A stretch of DNA of 64,000 bases from Pantoea agglomerans (GTDB taxonomy: Bacteria > Pseudomonadota > Gammaproteobacteria > Enterobacterales > Enterobacteriaceae). The stretch's first letter is position 1. Every line of letters begins with the position of its first letter. The notes under the pieces are model-generated. The model worked only from the letters and a program-made list of their open reading frames with translations, ran no database searches and was not told where the DNA came from. The DNA lies in assembly GCF_021397715.1 (NCBI RefSeq), contig NZ_CP090207.1, forward strand, positions 930,001 to 994,000, in the 5' to 3' direction. Below, piece by piece: positions 55,134 through 64,000 of the stretch. The position numbers and the translations under genes are program-made.

Positions 55134-55753
55134 ATCGGCGTATTGAGACATTGCTGTCACAACTGCGTCAGCAGGGAATTGATGACGAGAACCTGCTGAA
55201 AGCCATCAGCGATGTGCCGCGTGAACGCTTTATCGACGAGGCTTTTGAACATAAAGCCTGGGATAATGTGGCCCTGCCGATCGGCTCCGGCCAGACCATC
55301 TCCCAGCCTTATATGGTGGCGCGAATGACGGCGCTGCTGGCGCTGAATCCGCATTCACGGGTGCTGGAAATCGGCACCGGTTCCGGCTATCAGACCGCTA
55401 TCCTCGCCCATCTGGTGGATCACGTCTATTCAGTTGAACGTATTAAAGGGCTGCAGTGGCAGGCCAAGCGCCGCCTGAAACAGCTCGATCTGCATAATGT
55501 CTCGACCCGACATGGCGATGGCTGGCAGGGCTGGCCTTCGCGCGGGCCGTTCGACGCCATCATCGTTACCGCAGCCCCGCCAGAAATTCCGATTGCGCTG
55601 ATAGCGCAACTGGCAGAAGGCGGCATTATGGTGCTGCCGGTCGGCGAAGATCAGCAGGTGCTGAAACGTCTGCGCCGTCAGGGCGAAGAAATTATTGAAG
55701 AAACGATTGAGCCGGTACGGTTTGTGCCGCTGGTTCAGGGCGATCTTGCCTGA
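55127..55753 (+). CDS. pcm: Protein-L-isoaspartate O-methyltransferase Pcm
   Basis: Pcm methylates isoaspartyl residues so that damaged proteins can be repaired. The 208-residue protein has the family motifs [24 protein letters not shown], the SAM loop [15 protein letters not shown], and [13 protein letters not shown]. The start lies inside the end of surE. Confidence 0.97.
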   Translation: MVNRRIETLLSQLRQQGIDDENLLKAISDVPRERFIDEAFEHKAWDNVALPIGSGQTISQPYMVARMTALLALNPHSRVLEIGTGSGYQTAILAHLVDHVYSVERIKGLQWQAKRRLKQLDLHNVSTRHGDGWQGWPSRGPFDAIIVTAAPPEIPIALIAQLAEGGIMVLPVGEDQQVLKRLRRQGEEIIEETIEPVRFVPLVQGDLA

Positions 55754-55915
55754 CCGGCTTCGTATTTCTTCACAACTGTTTCATAGCACCACGTACTTGA
55801 TATTGTTACTATCCAATTTAATCAACAAAAACGCAGATTTTATCGCGCCGCGCAGAGCATTCTGCTGGCAAGTACAGTGAAACAGGTACATCAGGGTTGC
55901 CATCACGGGGGATCA

Positions 55916-57016
55916 ATGAGCACGGGAAGCACAATTTTTCAGTTACGCCGTCTGGCGGCGCTTTCACTGGTAGGTTTTTGGCTGGCAGGCTGTAGCTCCA
56001 GCGACAACACACAAGCACCCATTAGCCGCGTTGGTGATGGCGGCGGCATGAGCAGCAGTCAGAGTGGCGCAGCAAGCGCCTCTGGTGGTGTTCCCGCGAT
56101 GCCTTCACAGGGAGGAATGTTAAGCGGAAGTGCAGCATCTGCCTCTGGCAATGGCGGAATGGTTAGTGCCAATAATAATGTGGAGACGCAAAATGGCCGA
56201 ATCGTGTACAACCGCAGTTATCAGAATATTCCTAAAGGTAGCTACTCCGGCGAAACATATACCGTAAAACGTGGCGACACATTGTTTTACATCGCCTGGA
56301 TCACCGGCAACGATTTCCGCGATTTAGCCCAGCGTAACAACGTTCCGGCGCCGTATAGCCTGAATGTCGGGCAAACTTTGCAGATTGGCAACGGTTCCGG
56401 TCAGCCGATTACTGGCGGTAATGCCATTACCGTTGCTGATGCAACGCAGGGCGGCGTTCCGACCACGCCACAAATTAAATCTGCCGCTGTTGCACAGCAA
56501 CCTGTTATTACGTATTCTGATGATTCGGGTAGTTCGAGCGGCAGTAAACTGTTGCCTTCGAAAGGAGCAAATGTTGCAACGACAACAGCTCCAGTGGTTA
56601 CCGCACCCCCAACGGTTAGCAGCACAACCAATAGCTCGACGCCGGTAGGAAGCTGGCGTTGGCCGACCGATGGGAAGATCATCGATAACTTCTCTGCTGC
56701 CGAAGGCGGCAATAAAGGTATCGATATCGCCGGCACGCGTGGACAGTCTGTCGTCGCTACCGCTTCAGGAAGGGTGGTGTACGCAGGTAACGCGCTCCGG
56801 GGTTACGGTAATCTGATCATCATCAAACACAATGATGATTACCTGAGTGCCTACGCCCATAACGATACAATGCTGGTCCGGGAACAACAGGAAGTTAAGG
56901 CGGGGCAGAAGATCGCAACCATGGGTAGCACCGGAACCAGTTCAGTAAGATTACACTTTGAAATTCGTTACAAGGGGAAATCCGTAAACCCGTTGCGTTA
57001 TTTACCGCAGCGATAA
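55916..57016 (+). CDS. nlpD: Murein hydrolase activator NlpD
   Basis: NlpD is an outer-membrane lipoprotein that activates AmiC at the division site. The ATG at 55916 after GGGGGATCA gives 366 residues; lipobox LAGC is at 23-26. A Ser/Gly/Ala-rich linker (about 28-90) is followed by LysM ([18 protein letters not shown]), a second Ser/Thr-rich linker, and a degenerate M23/LytM domain ([30 protein letters not shown]) that lacks the usual zinc set, as in E. coli NlpD. The target AmiC is encoded at 4119. The rpoS promoter normally lies inside this gene. Confidence 0.95.
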   Translation: MSTGSTIFQLRRLAALSLVGFWLAGCSSSDNTQAPISRVGDGGGMSSSQSGAASASGGVPAMPSQGGMLSGSAASASGNGGMVSANNNVETQNGRIVYNRSYQNIPKGSYSGETYTVKRGDTLFYIAWITGNDFRDLAQRNNVPAPYSLNVGQTLQIGNGSGQPITGGNAITVADATQGGVPTTPQIKSAAVAQQPVITYSDDSGSSSGSKLLPSKGANVATTTAPVVTAPPTVSSTTNSSTPVGSWRWPTDGKIIDNFSAAEGGNKGIDIAGTRGQSVVATASGRVVYAGNALRGYGNLIIIKHNDDYLSAYAHNDTMLVREQQEVKAGQKIATMGSTGTSSVRLHFEIRYKGKSVNPLRYLPQR

Positions 57017-57073
57017 TCCGGCAGAACGCACTTTTTTGATGTTCTGCCCTGGAATCACGGGTAGGAGCCGCTT
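56958..57073 (+). promoter_or_regulatory. rpoS mRNA leader (sRNA-responsive region)
   Basis: The segment CAAGGGGAAATCCGTAAACC (56971-56990) within the end of nlpD is the same as the E. coli rpoS leader strand that pairs with the start region and is freed by DsrA, RprA and ArcZ. Near the start, GGCAGAAC / GTTCTGCC (57020-57027 / 57041-57048) form a stem comparable to the E. coli leader hairpin, and CACGGGTAGGAGCCGCTT precedes the ATG. sRNA control is inferred from conservation. Confidence 0.6.
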
Positions 57074-58066
57074 ATGAGCCAGAATACGCTGAAAGTAAAC
57101 GAGTTACATGAGAACGCGGAATTCGAGGAGAATGGAGCAGAGGTTTTTGATGAGAAGGCTCTCGTCGAAAACGAACCTGGTGATAACGACGTAGCGGAAG
57201 AAGAGTTGTTATCACAGGGTGCGACGCAACGTGTGTTAGATGCGACGCAGCTCTATCTCGGGGAGATTGGCTATTCTCCGTTGTTAACGGCAGAGGAAGA
57301 AGTGCTCTTCGCTCGCCGTGCATTGCGAGGTGACATCCCTTCCCGTCGCCGCATGATCGAAAGTAACTTACGCCTGGTGGTCAAGATCGCCCGTCGTTAC
57401 AGCAATCGTGGTTTAGCACTGCTGGACCTGATTGAAGAAGGTAACCTCGGCCTGATCCGTGCCGTTGAGAAGTTTGACCCGGAGCGCGGGTTCCGTTTCT
57501 CAACTTACGCCACCTGGTGGATTCGTCAGACTATTGAACGGGCGATCATGAATCAAACCCGTACCATTCGTCTGCCGATTCATATTGTTAAAGAACTGAA
57601 CGTTTATCTGCGTACTGCGCGTGAACTCTCCCACAAGCTTGACCATGAGCCAAGCGCGGAAGAGATCGCCGAGCAGCTGGATAAACCGGTTGATGACGTA
57701 AGCCGTATGTTGCGTCTCAACGAACGCATCACTTCAGTTGATACGCCGTTGGGCGGAGATTCTGAAAAAGCGTTGCTGGATATTCTGGCCGATGAAAAAG
57801 ACAACGGACCGGAAGACACCACGCAAGACGATGATATGAAACAGAGCATCGTTAAGTGGTTGTTTGAACTGAACGCTAAGCAGCGTGAAGTGCTGGCACG
57901 TCGTTTCGGCCTGTTAGGCTATGAAGCGGCAACGCTTGAAGATGTAGGCCGTGAAATTGGTTTAACCCGTGAGCGTGTCCGTCAGATTCAGGTTGAAGGT
58001 TTGCGCCGTCTGCGCGAAATCCTGCAGGCGCAGGGCCTCAACATTGAAGCTCTGTTTCGGGAATAA
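57074..58066 (+). CDS. rpoS: RNA polymerase sigma factor RpoS (sigma-38)
   Basis: RpoS directs stationary-phase and general stress transcription. The 330-residue length equals E. coli K-12. Region 1.2-2.1 starts at [19 protein letters not shown], region 2.3-2.4 is in [19 protein letters not shown], the RssB-sensitive lysine area follows near 173, and region 4.2 helix-turn-helix is [19 protein letters not shown]. No frameshift or stop is seen. It follows nlpD by 57 bases and converges with mutS. Confidence 0.98.
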   Translation: MSQNTLKVNELHENAEFEENGAEVFDEKALVENEPGDNDVAEEELLSQGATQRVLDATQLYLGEIGYSPLLTAEEEVLFARRALRGDIPSRRRMIESNLRLVVKIARRYSNRGLALLDLIEEGNLGLIRAVEKFDPERGFRFSTYATWWIRQTIERAIMNQTRTIRLPIHIVKELNVYLRTARELSHKLDHEPSAEEIAEQLDKPVDDVSRMLRLNERITSVDTPLGGDSEKALLDILADEKDNGPEDTTQDDDMKQSIVKWLFELNAKQREVLARRFGLLGYEAATLEDVGREIGLTRERVRQIQVEGLRRLREILQAQGLNIEALFRE

Positions 58067-58098
58067 CAGCTTCGTGGATAACTGATTTAAGTGCGAAA

Positions 58099-58127
58099 AG
58101 CGGTGGTGAAAACCACCGCTTTTTTTA
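58099..58127 (+). terminator. rpoS Rho-independent terminator
   Basis: AGCGGTGG (58099-58106), loop TGAAAA, CCACCGCT (58113-58120), then seven T. It lies 32 bases after the rpoS stop. Confidence 0.93.
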
Positions 58128-58238
58128 TGTCTGCAGTTCAGGGAAAAGCGCAGCAGAGAGAATCCGCACAGCGCGGCAGCTGATAACGGCACCAGTAAAG
58201 CATCGCGTGCATCAGGCCTGACCGGATGCACGCGCTGT

Positions 58239-60800
58239 TTACACCAGCGATTTAAGACGATAGATCCATTCCAGCGCCTGACGTGGCGTCAGGGTATCCG
58301 GGTCCAGTGCCTCAAGCGCTTCAACCGCCGGTGAGGTCTCTTCAACCAGCAGCGGCAGTTGCGATCCATCTACTGTTGAAGAGGCGGTGTGGCTGGAAAC
58401 CGTCTCCAGCTCCTTCAGCTTATTACGCGCCCGCTTGATCACTTCCTTTGGCACGCCCGCGAGCGCGGCGACGGCAAGACCATAACTCTTGCTGGCTGCG
58501 CCATCCTGTACGCTGTGCATAAAGGCGATGGTGTCGCCATGCTCCACTGCATCCAGATGCACATTGACCACGCCTTCCATTTTTTCCGGCAGGGTGGTCA
58601 GCTCAAAGTAGTGGGTGGCGAACAGCGTCATCGCCTTGATGCGGTTTGCCAGATTTTCGGCACAGGCCCAGGCCAGCGATAACCCATCGTAGGTTGAGGT
58701 GCCACGGCCAATCTCATCCATCAGCACCAGGCTGTTTTCGGTGGCGTTGTGCAGGATGTTAGCGGTTTCGGTCATCTCCACCATAAAGGTCGAACGGCCG
58801 GAGGCCAGATCGTCAGCCGCACCAACGCGGGTGAAGATACGATCCAGCGGACCGATCAGCGTTTCATCCGCCGGTACGAAGCTACCAATCCACGCCATCA
58901 GCGCAATCAGCGCAGTCTGTCGCATATAGGTACTTTTACCGCCCATATTGGGTCCGGTAATGATCAGCATCCGGCGCTGCGGTGCCAGCGAAAGCGGGTT
59001 AGCAATGAATGGCTCTTTCAGTACCTGTTCAACTACCGGATGGCGTCCACCACTGATTTTAATGCCTGGCTTGTCCTGAAGTACCGGACGGCAGTAGTTA
59101 AGTGACCAGGCGCGTTCTGCCAGGTTGCTCAGCACATCCAGCTCAGCCAGCGCCGCGGCACTCAGCTGTAATGCTTCCAGATGCGGTAACAGCTGATCAA
59201 ACAGCGCCTCATACAGGCTTTTTTCCAGCGCCAGCGCTTTGCCTTTCGAGGTGAGCACCTTATCTTCGTACTCTTTCAGTTCCGGAATAATGTAGCGTTC
59301 GGCATTTTTCAGCGTCTGGCGGCGGACATAGTGCATCGGCACCTGATGACTCTGACCCCGGCTGACCTGAATGTAGTAGCCATGTACCGCATTAAAGCCG
59401 ACCTTCAGCGTATCCAGTCCCAGCTTTTCACGCTCGCGGATCTCCAGCTTGTCGAGATAGTCGGTGGCACCGTCAGCAAGGGCGCGCCACTCATCCAGTT
59501 CCGCGTTGTAGCCGGGCGCGATCACGCCACCATCACGGATCAGCACCGGTGGCGATTCAATTACCGCCCGCTCCAGCAGCTCGCGCAAATCGGTAAATTC
59601 GCCCATCCGGGTCCGTAGCTGTTTCAGCTGTTCCGACTCCACCTCAGCCAGCAGCTGGTTCAGCTCGGGCAACTGCTGAAACGCATGGCGCATCCGGGCC
59701 AGATCGCGTGGACGTGCAGTACGCAGAGCCAAACGCGCCAGAATACGCTCCAGGTCACCGACCTGGCGCAGCACCGGTTGCAGGGTTTCGCTGAGATTTT
59801 GCAGCTCGGCAATCGACTCCTGACGCTGATTGATAATGCGGGCATCGCGCAGCGGCATATGCAGCCAGCGCTTCAGCATCCGGCTGCCCATCGGCGTAAC
59901 GGTTTTATCCAGCACCGCCGCCAGGGTATTTTCAGTTCCACCTGCCAGGTTCTGGGTAATTTCCAGGTTACGGCGGGTTGCCGCATCCATAATGATGCTG
60001 TCCTGCTGCCGCTCCATGCTCAGAGAGCGAATGTGGGGCAGGGTAGTGCGCTGGGTATCTTTGACATACTGCAGCAGGCAACCGGCGGCACTGAGGCCAA
60101 GGTGGGCATTTTCGACGCCGAAACCGTTGAGATCGCGGGTGCCAAACTGCAGGTTCAGCTGCTGACGTGCGGTATCAATCTCAAATTCCCACAGCGGACG
60201 ACGGCGCAGGCCGCGGCGCTGATCGATCAGCGACATCGCCTGAAAATCTTCCGGATAGAGCAGCTCGGCGGGATTGGTGCGTTGTAATTCTGCCGCCATG
60301 GTTTCCGCATCGCCGGGTTCAGTCAGACGAAAACGGCCAGAACTGATATCCAGCGTGGCATAGCCAAAGCCGCGCGGGCCCTGAACAATCGCCGCCAGCA
60401 GGTTGTCTTGACGCTCCTGCAGCAGCGCCTCATCACTGATGGTGCCGGGCGTGACGATGCGCACCACTTTGCGCTCAACCGGCCCTTTGCTCAGCGCGGG
60501 ATCGCCGATCTGCTCACAAATCGCCACGGATTCACCCAGCTGCACCAGCTTCGCCAGATAACTTTCGACCGCATGATAAGGTACGCCAGCCATCGGAATC
60601 GGTTCGCCAGCCGAAGCGCCGCGTTTGGTGAGTGAAATTTCCAGCAACTGCGAGGCGCGCTTTGCGTCGTCATAAAACAGCTCGTAGAAATCGCCCATAC
60701 GGTAAAACAGCAGAATGTCAGGATGCTCCGCCTTGAGTCGCAGGTATTGCTGCATCATCGGCGTATGGGAAGGAAAATCCTTTTCGGTTGGCTCTTGCAT
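58239..60800 (-). CDS. mutS: DNA mismatch repair protein MutS
   Basis: MutS recognises mismatches and small loops and recruits MutL. The 853-residue length equals E. coli. The mismatch-binding Phe-x-Glu is in [15 protein letters not shown] (about 33-47); connector, lever and clamp domains follow; the ATPase has Walker [16 protein letters not shown] (about 612-626), [18 protein letters not shown], and ATHYFEL. The C-terminal dimer tail with [16 protein letters not shown] is present. It converges with rpoS over 172 bp, without the accessory genes often found between them in other enterobacteria. Confidence 0.98.
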   Translation of the reverse strand: MQEPTEKDFPSHTPMMQQYLRLKAEHPDILLFYRMGDFYELFYDDAKRASQLLEISLTKRGASAGEPIPMAGVPYHAVESYLAKLVQLGESVAICEQIGDPALSKGPVERKVVRIVTPGTISDEALLQERQDNLLAAIVQGPRGFGYATLDISSGRFRLTEPGDAETMAAELQRTNPAELLYPEDFQAMSLIDQRRGLRRRPLWEFEIDTARQQLNLQFGTRDLNGFGVENAHLGLSAAGCLLQYVKDTQRTTLPHIRSLSMERQQDSIIMDAATRRNLEITQNLAGGTENTLAAVLDKTVTPMGSRMLKRWLHMPLRDARIINQRQESIAELQNLSETLQPVLRQVGDLERILARLALRTARPRDLARMRHAFQQLPELNQLLAEVESEQLKQLRTRMGEFTDLRELLERAVIESPPVLIRDGGVIAPGYNAELDEWRALADGATDYLDKLEIREREKLGLDTLKVGFNAVHGYYIQVSRGQSHQVPMHYVRRQTLKNAERYIIPELKEYEDKVLTSKGKALALEKSLYEALFDQLLPHLEALQLSAAALAELDVLSNLAERAWSLNYCRPVLQDKPGIKISGGRHPVVEQVLKEPFIANPLSLAPQRRMLIITGPNMGGKSTYMRQTALIALMAWIGSFVPADETLIGPLDRIFTRVGAADDLASGRSTFMVEMTETANILHNATENSLVLMDEIGRGTSTYDGLSLAWACAENLANRIKAMTLFATHYFELTTLPEKMEGVVNVHLDAVEHGDTIAFMHSVQDGAASKSYGLAVAALAGVPKEVIKRARNKLKELETVSSHTASSTVDGSQLPLLVEETSPAVEALEALDPDTLTPRQALEWIYRLKSLV

Positions 60801-61091
60801 AGGGTTTTAACTCATATTCAATGCGGTAAGATTCTGGCTGCTGACGCCTGATGAGCCGAAGCGGCTCAGCGTCAGCGCGCAGGATAAGCTGATGATAACG
60901 AATAGGGTGGTGGATATACCAGCCTGATGCATCGCCGTATCGTCAGCCGTTGTCGCCTGAGCGGCACCCTATCAAACCGGGGAGGCAACTGGCGACAGAA
61001 AAAAGCCGGTTTTTCCGCTGTTGTGTTGCGGCTGCGAGACTGATCGCGAATCCTGTTGCACCAGCCTGACGGCGCGCGTCTCGCGCTGGCG
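60801..61091. other. mutS-narL intergenic region
   Basis: 291 bp upstream of mutS and downstream of narL. I see no gene, terminator with U tract or clear promoter box. It is moderately AT-poor and includes short GC-rich inverted pieces only. Confidence 0.5.
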
Positions 61092-61739
61092 CTAAACGTG
61101 TCCGTTTTGCAGCGCCCAGACCGCCGCTTCCAGCCGTGATTTCAGGTTCATCTTTTTCAGTAGATATTTGACGTGCACTTTGACCGTACTTTCACTGATC
61201 GCCAGTTTGCGGGCAATCGCTTTATTGGTCATGCCGGCGCTGATCAGTTGCAGAATATCGCGCTCGCGGCGCGTGAGCTGATTGATATCCCGTGCCGGTG
61301 CAGGACGGTCTTCACGTAACCGGGCGACCAGAATCGGGGTTAAGGCTTCGCTAAGAACGGTCTGGCCAGCCGCCGCCTGATGCAGTGCTTTCAGCAGCGC
61401 TTCCGGCTCCATGTCTTTCAGCAGATAACCGTCGGCGCCGCGTTTCAGGGCGCTGACCACATCCTCTTCATGGTCGGAAACAGTGAAAACCACCACCCGG
61501 CCAGAGAGCGAAATCTCGCGCAGCCGGCTCAGGGTATCCAGACCGTTCAGGCCCGGCATATTGAGATCGAGCAGGATCAGGTCAGGATCGTGCTGCTGTG
61601 CCAGCGCCACGCCATCAAATCCGTTACCCGCTTCAGCGACCACCTGCAACCTTTCATCCAGCGCAATCAGCTGTTTCAGGCCGTTACGCAACATGGGATG
61701 GTCGTCGATTAGTAACAGCGTAAATTTTTCTGGCGTCAC
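61092..61739 (-). CDS. narL: Nitrate/nitrite response regulator NarL
   Basis: NarL activates nitrate respiration genes and represses others when phosphorylated by NarX or NarQ. The start is GTG at 61737-61739 with ACGGAG upstream; 215 residues. Receiver domain: acidic pair in [12 protein letters not shown], phospho-Asp in [13 protein letters not shown], lysine in [10 protein letters not shown]. LuxR-type helix-turn-helix: [25 protein letters not shown] (two parts). It is closer to E. coli NarL than NarP. The sensor gene narX, which precedes narL in E. coli, is absent: narK begins 315 bp away. Confidence 0.93.
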   Translation of the reverse strand: MTPEKFTLLLIDDHPMLRNGLKQLIALDERLQVVAEAGNGFDGVALAQQHDPDLILLDLNMPGLNGLDTLSRLREISLSGRVVVFTVSDHEEDVVSALKRGADGYLLKDMEPEALLKALHQAAAGQTVLSEALTPILVARLREDRPAPARDINQLTRRERDILQLISAGMTNKAIARKLAISESTVKVHVKYLLKKMNLKSRLEAAVWALQNGHV

Positions 61740-61815
61740 GTCACTACTCCGTGGGTTCGCGCGCAGGGCGAAGTGAGATAAAGCGCTATCTTACCGGGGA
61801 AGCCGGGTCGCTATA

Positions 61816-61836
61816 TACCCCTTATGGACTACTCCT
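61816..61836. promoter_or_regulatory. Candidate NarL heptamers upstream of narK
   Basis: TACCCCT (61816-61822) and TACTCCT (61830-61836) both fit the NarL heptamer TACYNMT and lie about 195-210 bp before the predicted narK start point, comparable to the distant NarL sites of E. coli narK. Confidence 0.5.
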
Positions 61837-61979
61837 TTATTTCCTCAGGTCGACCCGCCATTCACCGGTTTTCATCGCCTGCTTTAAAAGCCCCTGATAA
61901 TTAAGGGTTATTTGCTGTTTCTTCATCTACTTAACCGGGATAAAAGCGGGCCTGCGGTGCTTAACAACCTGCTTTGCGG

Positions 61980-61993
61980 TTGATTTGTATCAA
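61980..61993 (+). promoter_or_regulatory. FNR box of the narK promoter
   Basis: TTGAT-TTGT-ATCAA is a perfect FNR consensus palindrome. With the usual -41.5 spacing, transcription would start near 62028, 27 bases before the narK ATG; AT-rich GATATGC lies at about the -10 position. This predicts anaerobic activation of narK and perhaps narG. Confidence 0.85.
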
Positions 61994-62054
61994 GCTGCCC
62001 GCCAGGTCAGATGCGCAGGATATGCACAATTATTATCCTGTTAATGAGAGAGTT

Positions 62055-63446
62055 ATGACCCAATCCGCCCCACTGCAAACCGAAACGCGACGCGCGTTAA
62101 TTCAGGACTGGCAGCCGGAAAATGAGGCTTTCTGGCAGGCGCAAGGTAAACGTATCGCCAGCCGTAACCTGTGGATCTCCGTCTTCTGTCTGCTGCTCGC
62201 CTTCTGCGTCTGGATGTTGTTCAGCACCGTCGCGGTTAACCTGAATAAAGTTGGCTTTAACTTTAGCACCGAGCAGCTCTTTTTACTGACCGCGCTGCCG
62301 TCGGTTTCTGGCGCGTTGCTGCGCGTCCCTTACTCTTTTGTTATTCCCATCTTTGGAGGACGTCGCTGGACCGCTTTCAGCACCGGCATCCTGATCATTC
62401 CCTGCCTGTGGCTCGGCTTTGCCGTACAGGACAGCCAGACCTCATTCACGACTTTTATGGTGATTTCCCTGCTATGCGGTTTCGGGGGCGCTAACTTTGC
62501 TTCCAGCATGGGCAATATCAGCTTCTTCTTCCCCAAAGCCCATCAGGGCGGCGCGCTGGGCATCAACGGCGGTCTGGGTAACCTTGGCGTCAGCGTGATG
62601 CAGTTTGTCGCCCCGCTGGCGATCTCCTGTGCCATTTTTGGTTTTGCCGACGTAGGTCATACCACCGTCACCGGCGACAGCATCTGGCTGGAAAATGCAT
62701 CCTGGATCTGGGTGCCGTTACTGGCGATCGGCATGCTGGCGGCCTGGTTCGGCATGAACGACCTCGCAGCGGCCAAATCCTCGCTGCGTGAGCAGTTGCC
62801 GGTTCTGAAACGTCCGCACCTGTGGATCATGGCGCTGCTCTATCTGGCGACCTTTGGCTCATTTATCGGTTTCTCTGCCGGTTTTGCCATGCTGACGAAG
62901 ACGCAGTTTCCTGATGTTGTGATCATGCATTACGCCTTTTTCGGACCGTTTATTGGCGCACTGGCCCGTTCAGCAGGCGGCATCATTTCTGACCGTTTCG
63001 GCGGTATCCGCGTCACGCTGATCAACTACGTGCTGATGGCGCTGTTTGCGGCGCTGCTGTTCCTCACCCTGCCGGGTGCCGGACATGATGGCTCGTTCGT
63101 TGCCTTCTTCGCCGTGTTTATGGGCCTGTTCCTGACCGCCGGCCTGGGTAGCGGCTCCACTTATCAGATGATTGCGGTGATTTTCCGCAAGCTCACGCTG
63201 GATCGCATTAAAGCAGAAGGCGGCGACGATGCGCTGGCCCTGCGTGAAGCGGGTACCGAAACGTCCGCTGCACTGGGCTTTATCTCTGCGATAGGCGCGC
63301 TGGGCGGCTTCTTCATTCCGCAGACCTTTGGCCTGTCGCTCTCAATGACCGGTTCGCCAGCCGGTGCGATGAAGATTTTCCTGGTGTTTTACCTCTGCTG
63401 TATCGCCATTACCTGGCTGGTTTACGCACGCAAGTCCCGCGCCTGA
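62055..63446 (+). CDS. narK: Nitrate/nitrite antiporter NarK
   Basis: NarK imports nitrate in exchange for nitrite across the inner membrane. The ATG at 62055 (MTQSAPLQTE) gives 463 residues, identical in length to E. coli NarK; an upstream in-frame start at 61974 falls inside the FNR box and was rejected. The nitrate signature motifs are GFGGANFASSMGNISFFFP and GLGSGSTYQMIAVIFRK; substrate arginines are expected in helices 2 and 8 (LLRVPYSF, ALARSAGG). It is followed by narG in the same direction. Confidence 0.97.
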   Translation: MTQSAPLQTETRRALIQDWQPENEAFWQAQGKRIASRNLWISVFCLLLAFCVWMLFSTVAVNLNKVGFNFSTEQLFLLTALPSVSGALLRVPYSFVIPIFGGRRWTAFSTGILIIPCLWLGFAVQDSQTSFTTFMVISLLCGFGGANFASSMGNISFFFPKAHQGGALGINGGLGNLGVSVMQFVAPLAISCAIFGFADVGHTTVTGDSIWLENASWIWVPLLAIGMLAAWFGMNDLAAAKSSLREQLPVLKRPHLWIMALLYLATFGSFIGFSAGFAMLTKTQFPDVVIMHYAFFGPFIGALARSAGGIISDRFGGIRVTLINYVLMALFAALLFLTLPGAGHDGSFVAFFAVFMGLFLTAGLGSGSTYQMIAVIFRKLTLDRIKAEGGDDALALREAGTETSAALGFISAIGALGGFFIPQTFGLSLSMTGSPAGAMKIFLVFYLCCIAITWLVYARKSRA

Positions 63447-63455
63447 TAACAACAA

Positions 63456-63476
63456 TGCCGGCGTGGCGCGCCGGCA
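63456..63476 (+). terminator. Stem-loop after narK
   Basis: TGCCGGC (63456-63462) and GCCGGCA (63470-63476) pair around a 7-base loop; only ATTATTC follows. It may attenuate or stabilise the narK transcript before narG. Confidence 0.5.
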
Positions 63477-63547
63477 ATTATTCACTTTCTGCGTCCTCAC
63501 TGACGCAGGGTTAGCAATGTCACACTAAGCCTTCAGGAGTATTCCGG

Positions 63548-64000
63548 ATGAGCAAGTTTCTTGATCGGTTTCGCTATTTCAAACAGCTGGCAGAACCGTT
63601 TTCCGGCCAGCATGGCCAGACCCTGAACAGTAATCGCGACTGGGAAGATGGTTACCGCAGTCGCTGGCAGCACGATAAAATTGTTCGCTCGACTCACGGC
63701 GTGAACTGCACCGGCTCATGCAGCTGGAAGATCTACGTGAAAAATGGCCTGGTGACCTGGGAGACGCAGCAGACCGACTATCCGCGTACCCGTCCCGATC
63801 TGCCAAATCATGAACCCCGCGGCTGCCCGCGCGGCGCCAGCTACTCCTGGTATCTCTACAGCGCGAACCGGCTGAAATATCCGCTGATGCGTAAGAAGCT
63901 GATTCAGCTCTGGCGCGAGGCGAAAACGCAGCACAGCGATCCGGTCGATGCCTGGGCTTCGATTATCAGCAATCCGGAAAAAGCCAAAAGCTACAAGCAG
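63548..64000 (+). CDS. narG: Respiratory nitrate reductase alpha subunit NarG, N-terminal part
   Basis: The first 151 codons of narG, cut by the window end. NarG is the molybdenum-containing catalytic subunit of nitrate reductase A on the cytoplasmic side of the inner membrane. The ATG at 63548 follows CAGGAGTATTCCG. The N-terminal [4Fe-4S] (FS0) ligands are visible: His50, Cys54 and Cys58 in [12 protein letters not shown] and Cys93 in [13 protein letters not shown], the His-ligated pattern typical of NarG. Confidence 0.97.
   Translation, partial: MSKFLDRFRYFKQLAEPFSGQHGQTLNSNRDWEDGYRSRWQHDKIVRSTHGVNCTGSCSWKIYVKNGLVTWETQQTDYPRTRPDLPNHEPRGCPRGASYSWYLYSANRLKYPLMRKKLIQLWREAKTQHSDPVDAWASIISNPEKAKSYKQ

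Overview
The window is a 64 kb piece of chromosome from a gamma-proteobacterium of the order Enterobacterales. Nearly every protein aligns end to end, from memory, with its Escherichia coli counterpart, and the gene order follows the E. coli recBD-argA-amiC ... mutS segment with local rearrangements. Several features point to an Erwiniaceae-type genome (Pantoea/Erwinia), although the genus cannot be proved from sequence alone: the galactarate and glucarate genes sit together, cysG lies with cysDNC, and the nar locus follows mutS. The text is colinear core genome. I see no prophage, insertion sequence, CRISPR array, toxin-antitoxin pair or obviously foreign stretch.

Layout. 1-5363: end of recB, recD, argA (with a pair of ARG boxes) and amiC. 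5400-5930: a 19-bp tandem repeat and three tandem initiator tRNA genes with promoter and terminator. 6087-11873: mltA, tcdA, csdE/csdA, ygdI, the small RNA gcvB divergent from gcvA, and ygdD. 11866-18943: rlmM, xni, ppnN, queF, syd, the CsrA-sequestering RNA csrB, yqcC, truC, yqcA. 19032-28162: a complete D-galactarate/D-glucarate catabolic cluster, garD facing gudP-gudX-gudD-garL-garR-garK. 28314-37486: barA, rlmD, relA, mazG, pyrG. 37563-40393: eno, queE, queD.

40693-51071: the sulfate assimilation genes cysJIH and cysG-cysDNC, separated by a YciI-like gene and an iap homologue. 51126-58066: ygbE, ftsB, ispD, ispF, truD, surE, pcm, nlpD, rpoS. 58239-60800: mutS. 61092-64000: narL, narK and the start of narG.

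How the genes fit together. BarA and the csrB RNA, with a perfect-spacing UvrY box upstream, are the input and output of the Csr global regulatory circuit. AmiC and its activator NlpD are both present. RelA (ppGpp), PpnN (a known ppGpp target) and RpoS belong to the stringent and stationary-phase response. GarD and GudD feed one shared lower pathway (GarL aldolase, GarR reductase, GarK kinase). CysDNC, CysH and CysJI, with the siroheme maker CysG, carry sulfate to sulfide. NarL, NarK and NarG belong to nitrate respiration, and an FNR box precedes narK.

I found no clearly undescribed system. The best leads are an iap homologue whose M28 metal/catalytic residues appear replaced, a nar locus that keeps narL but has no narX beside it, unexplained stem-loops between eno and queE and in the garD leader, and a 19-bp tandem repeat next to the tRNA operon.
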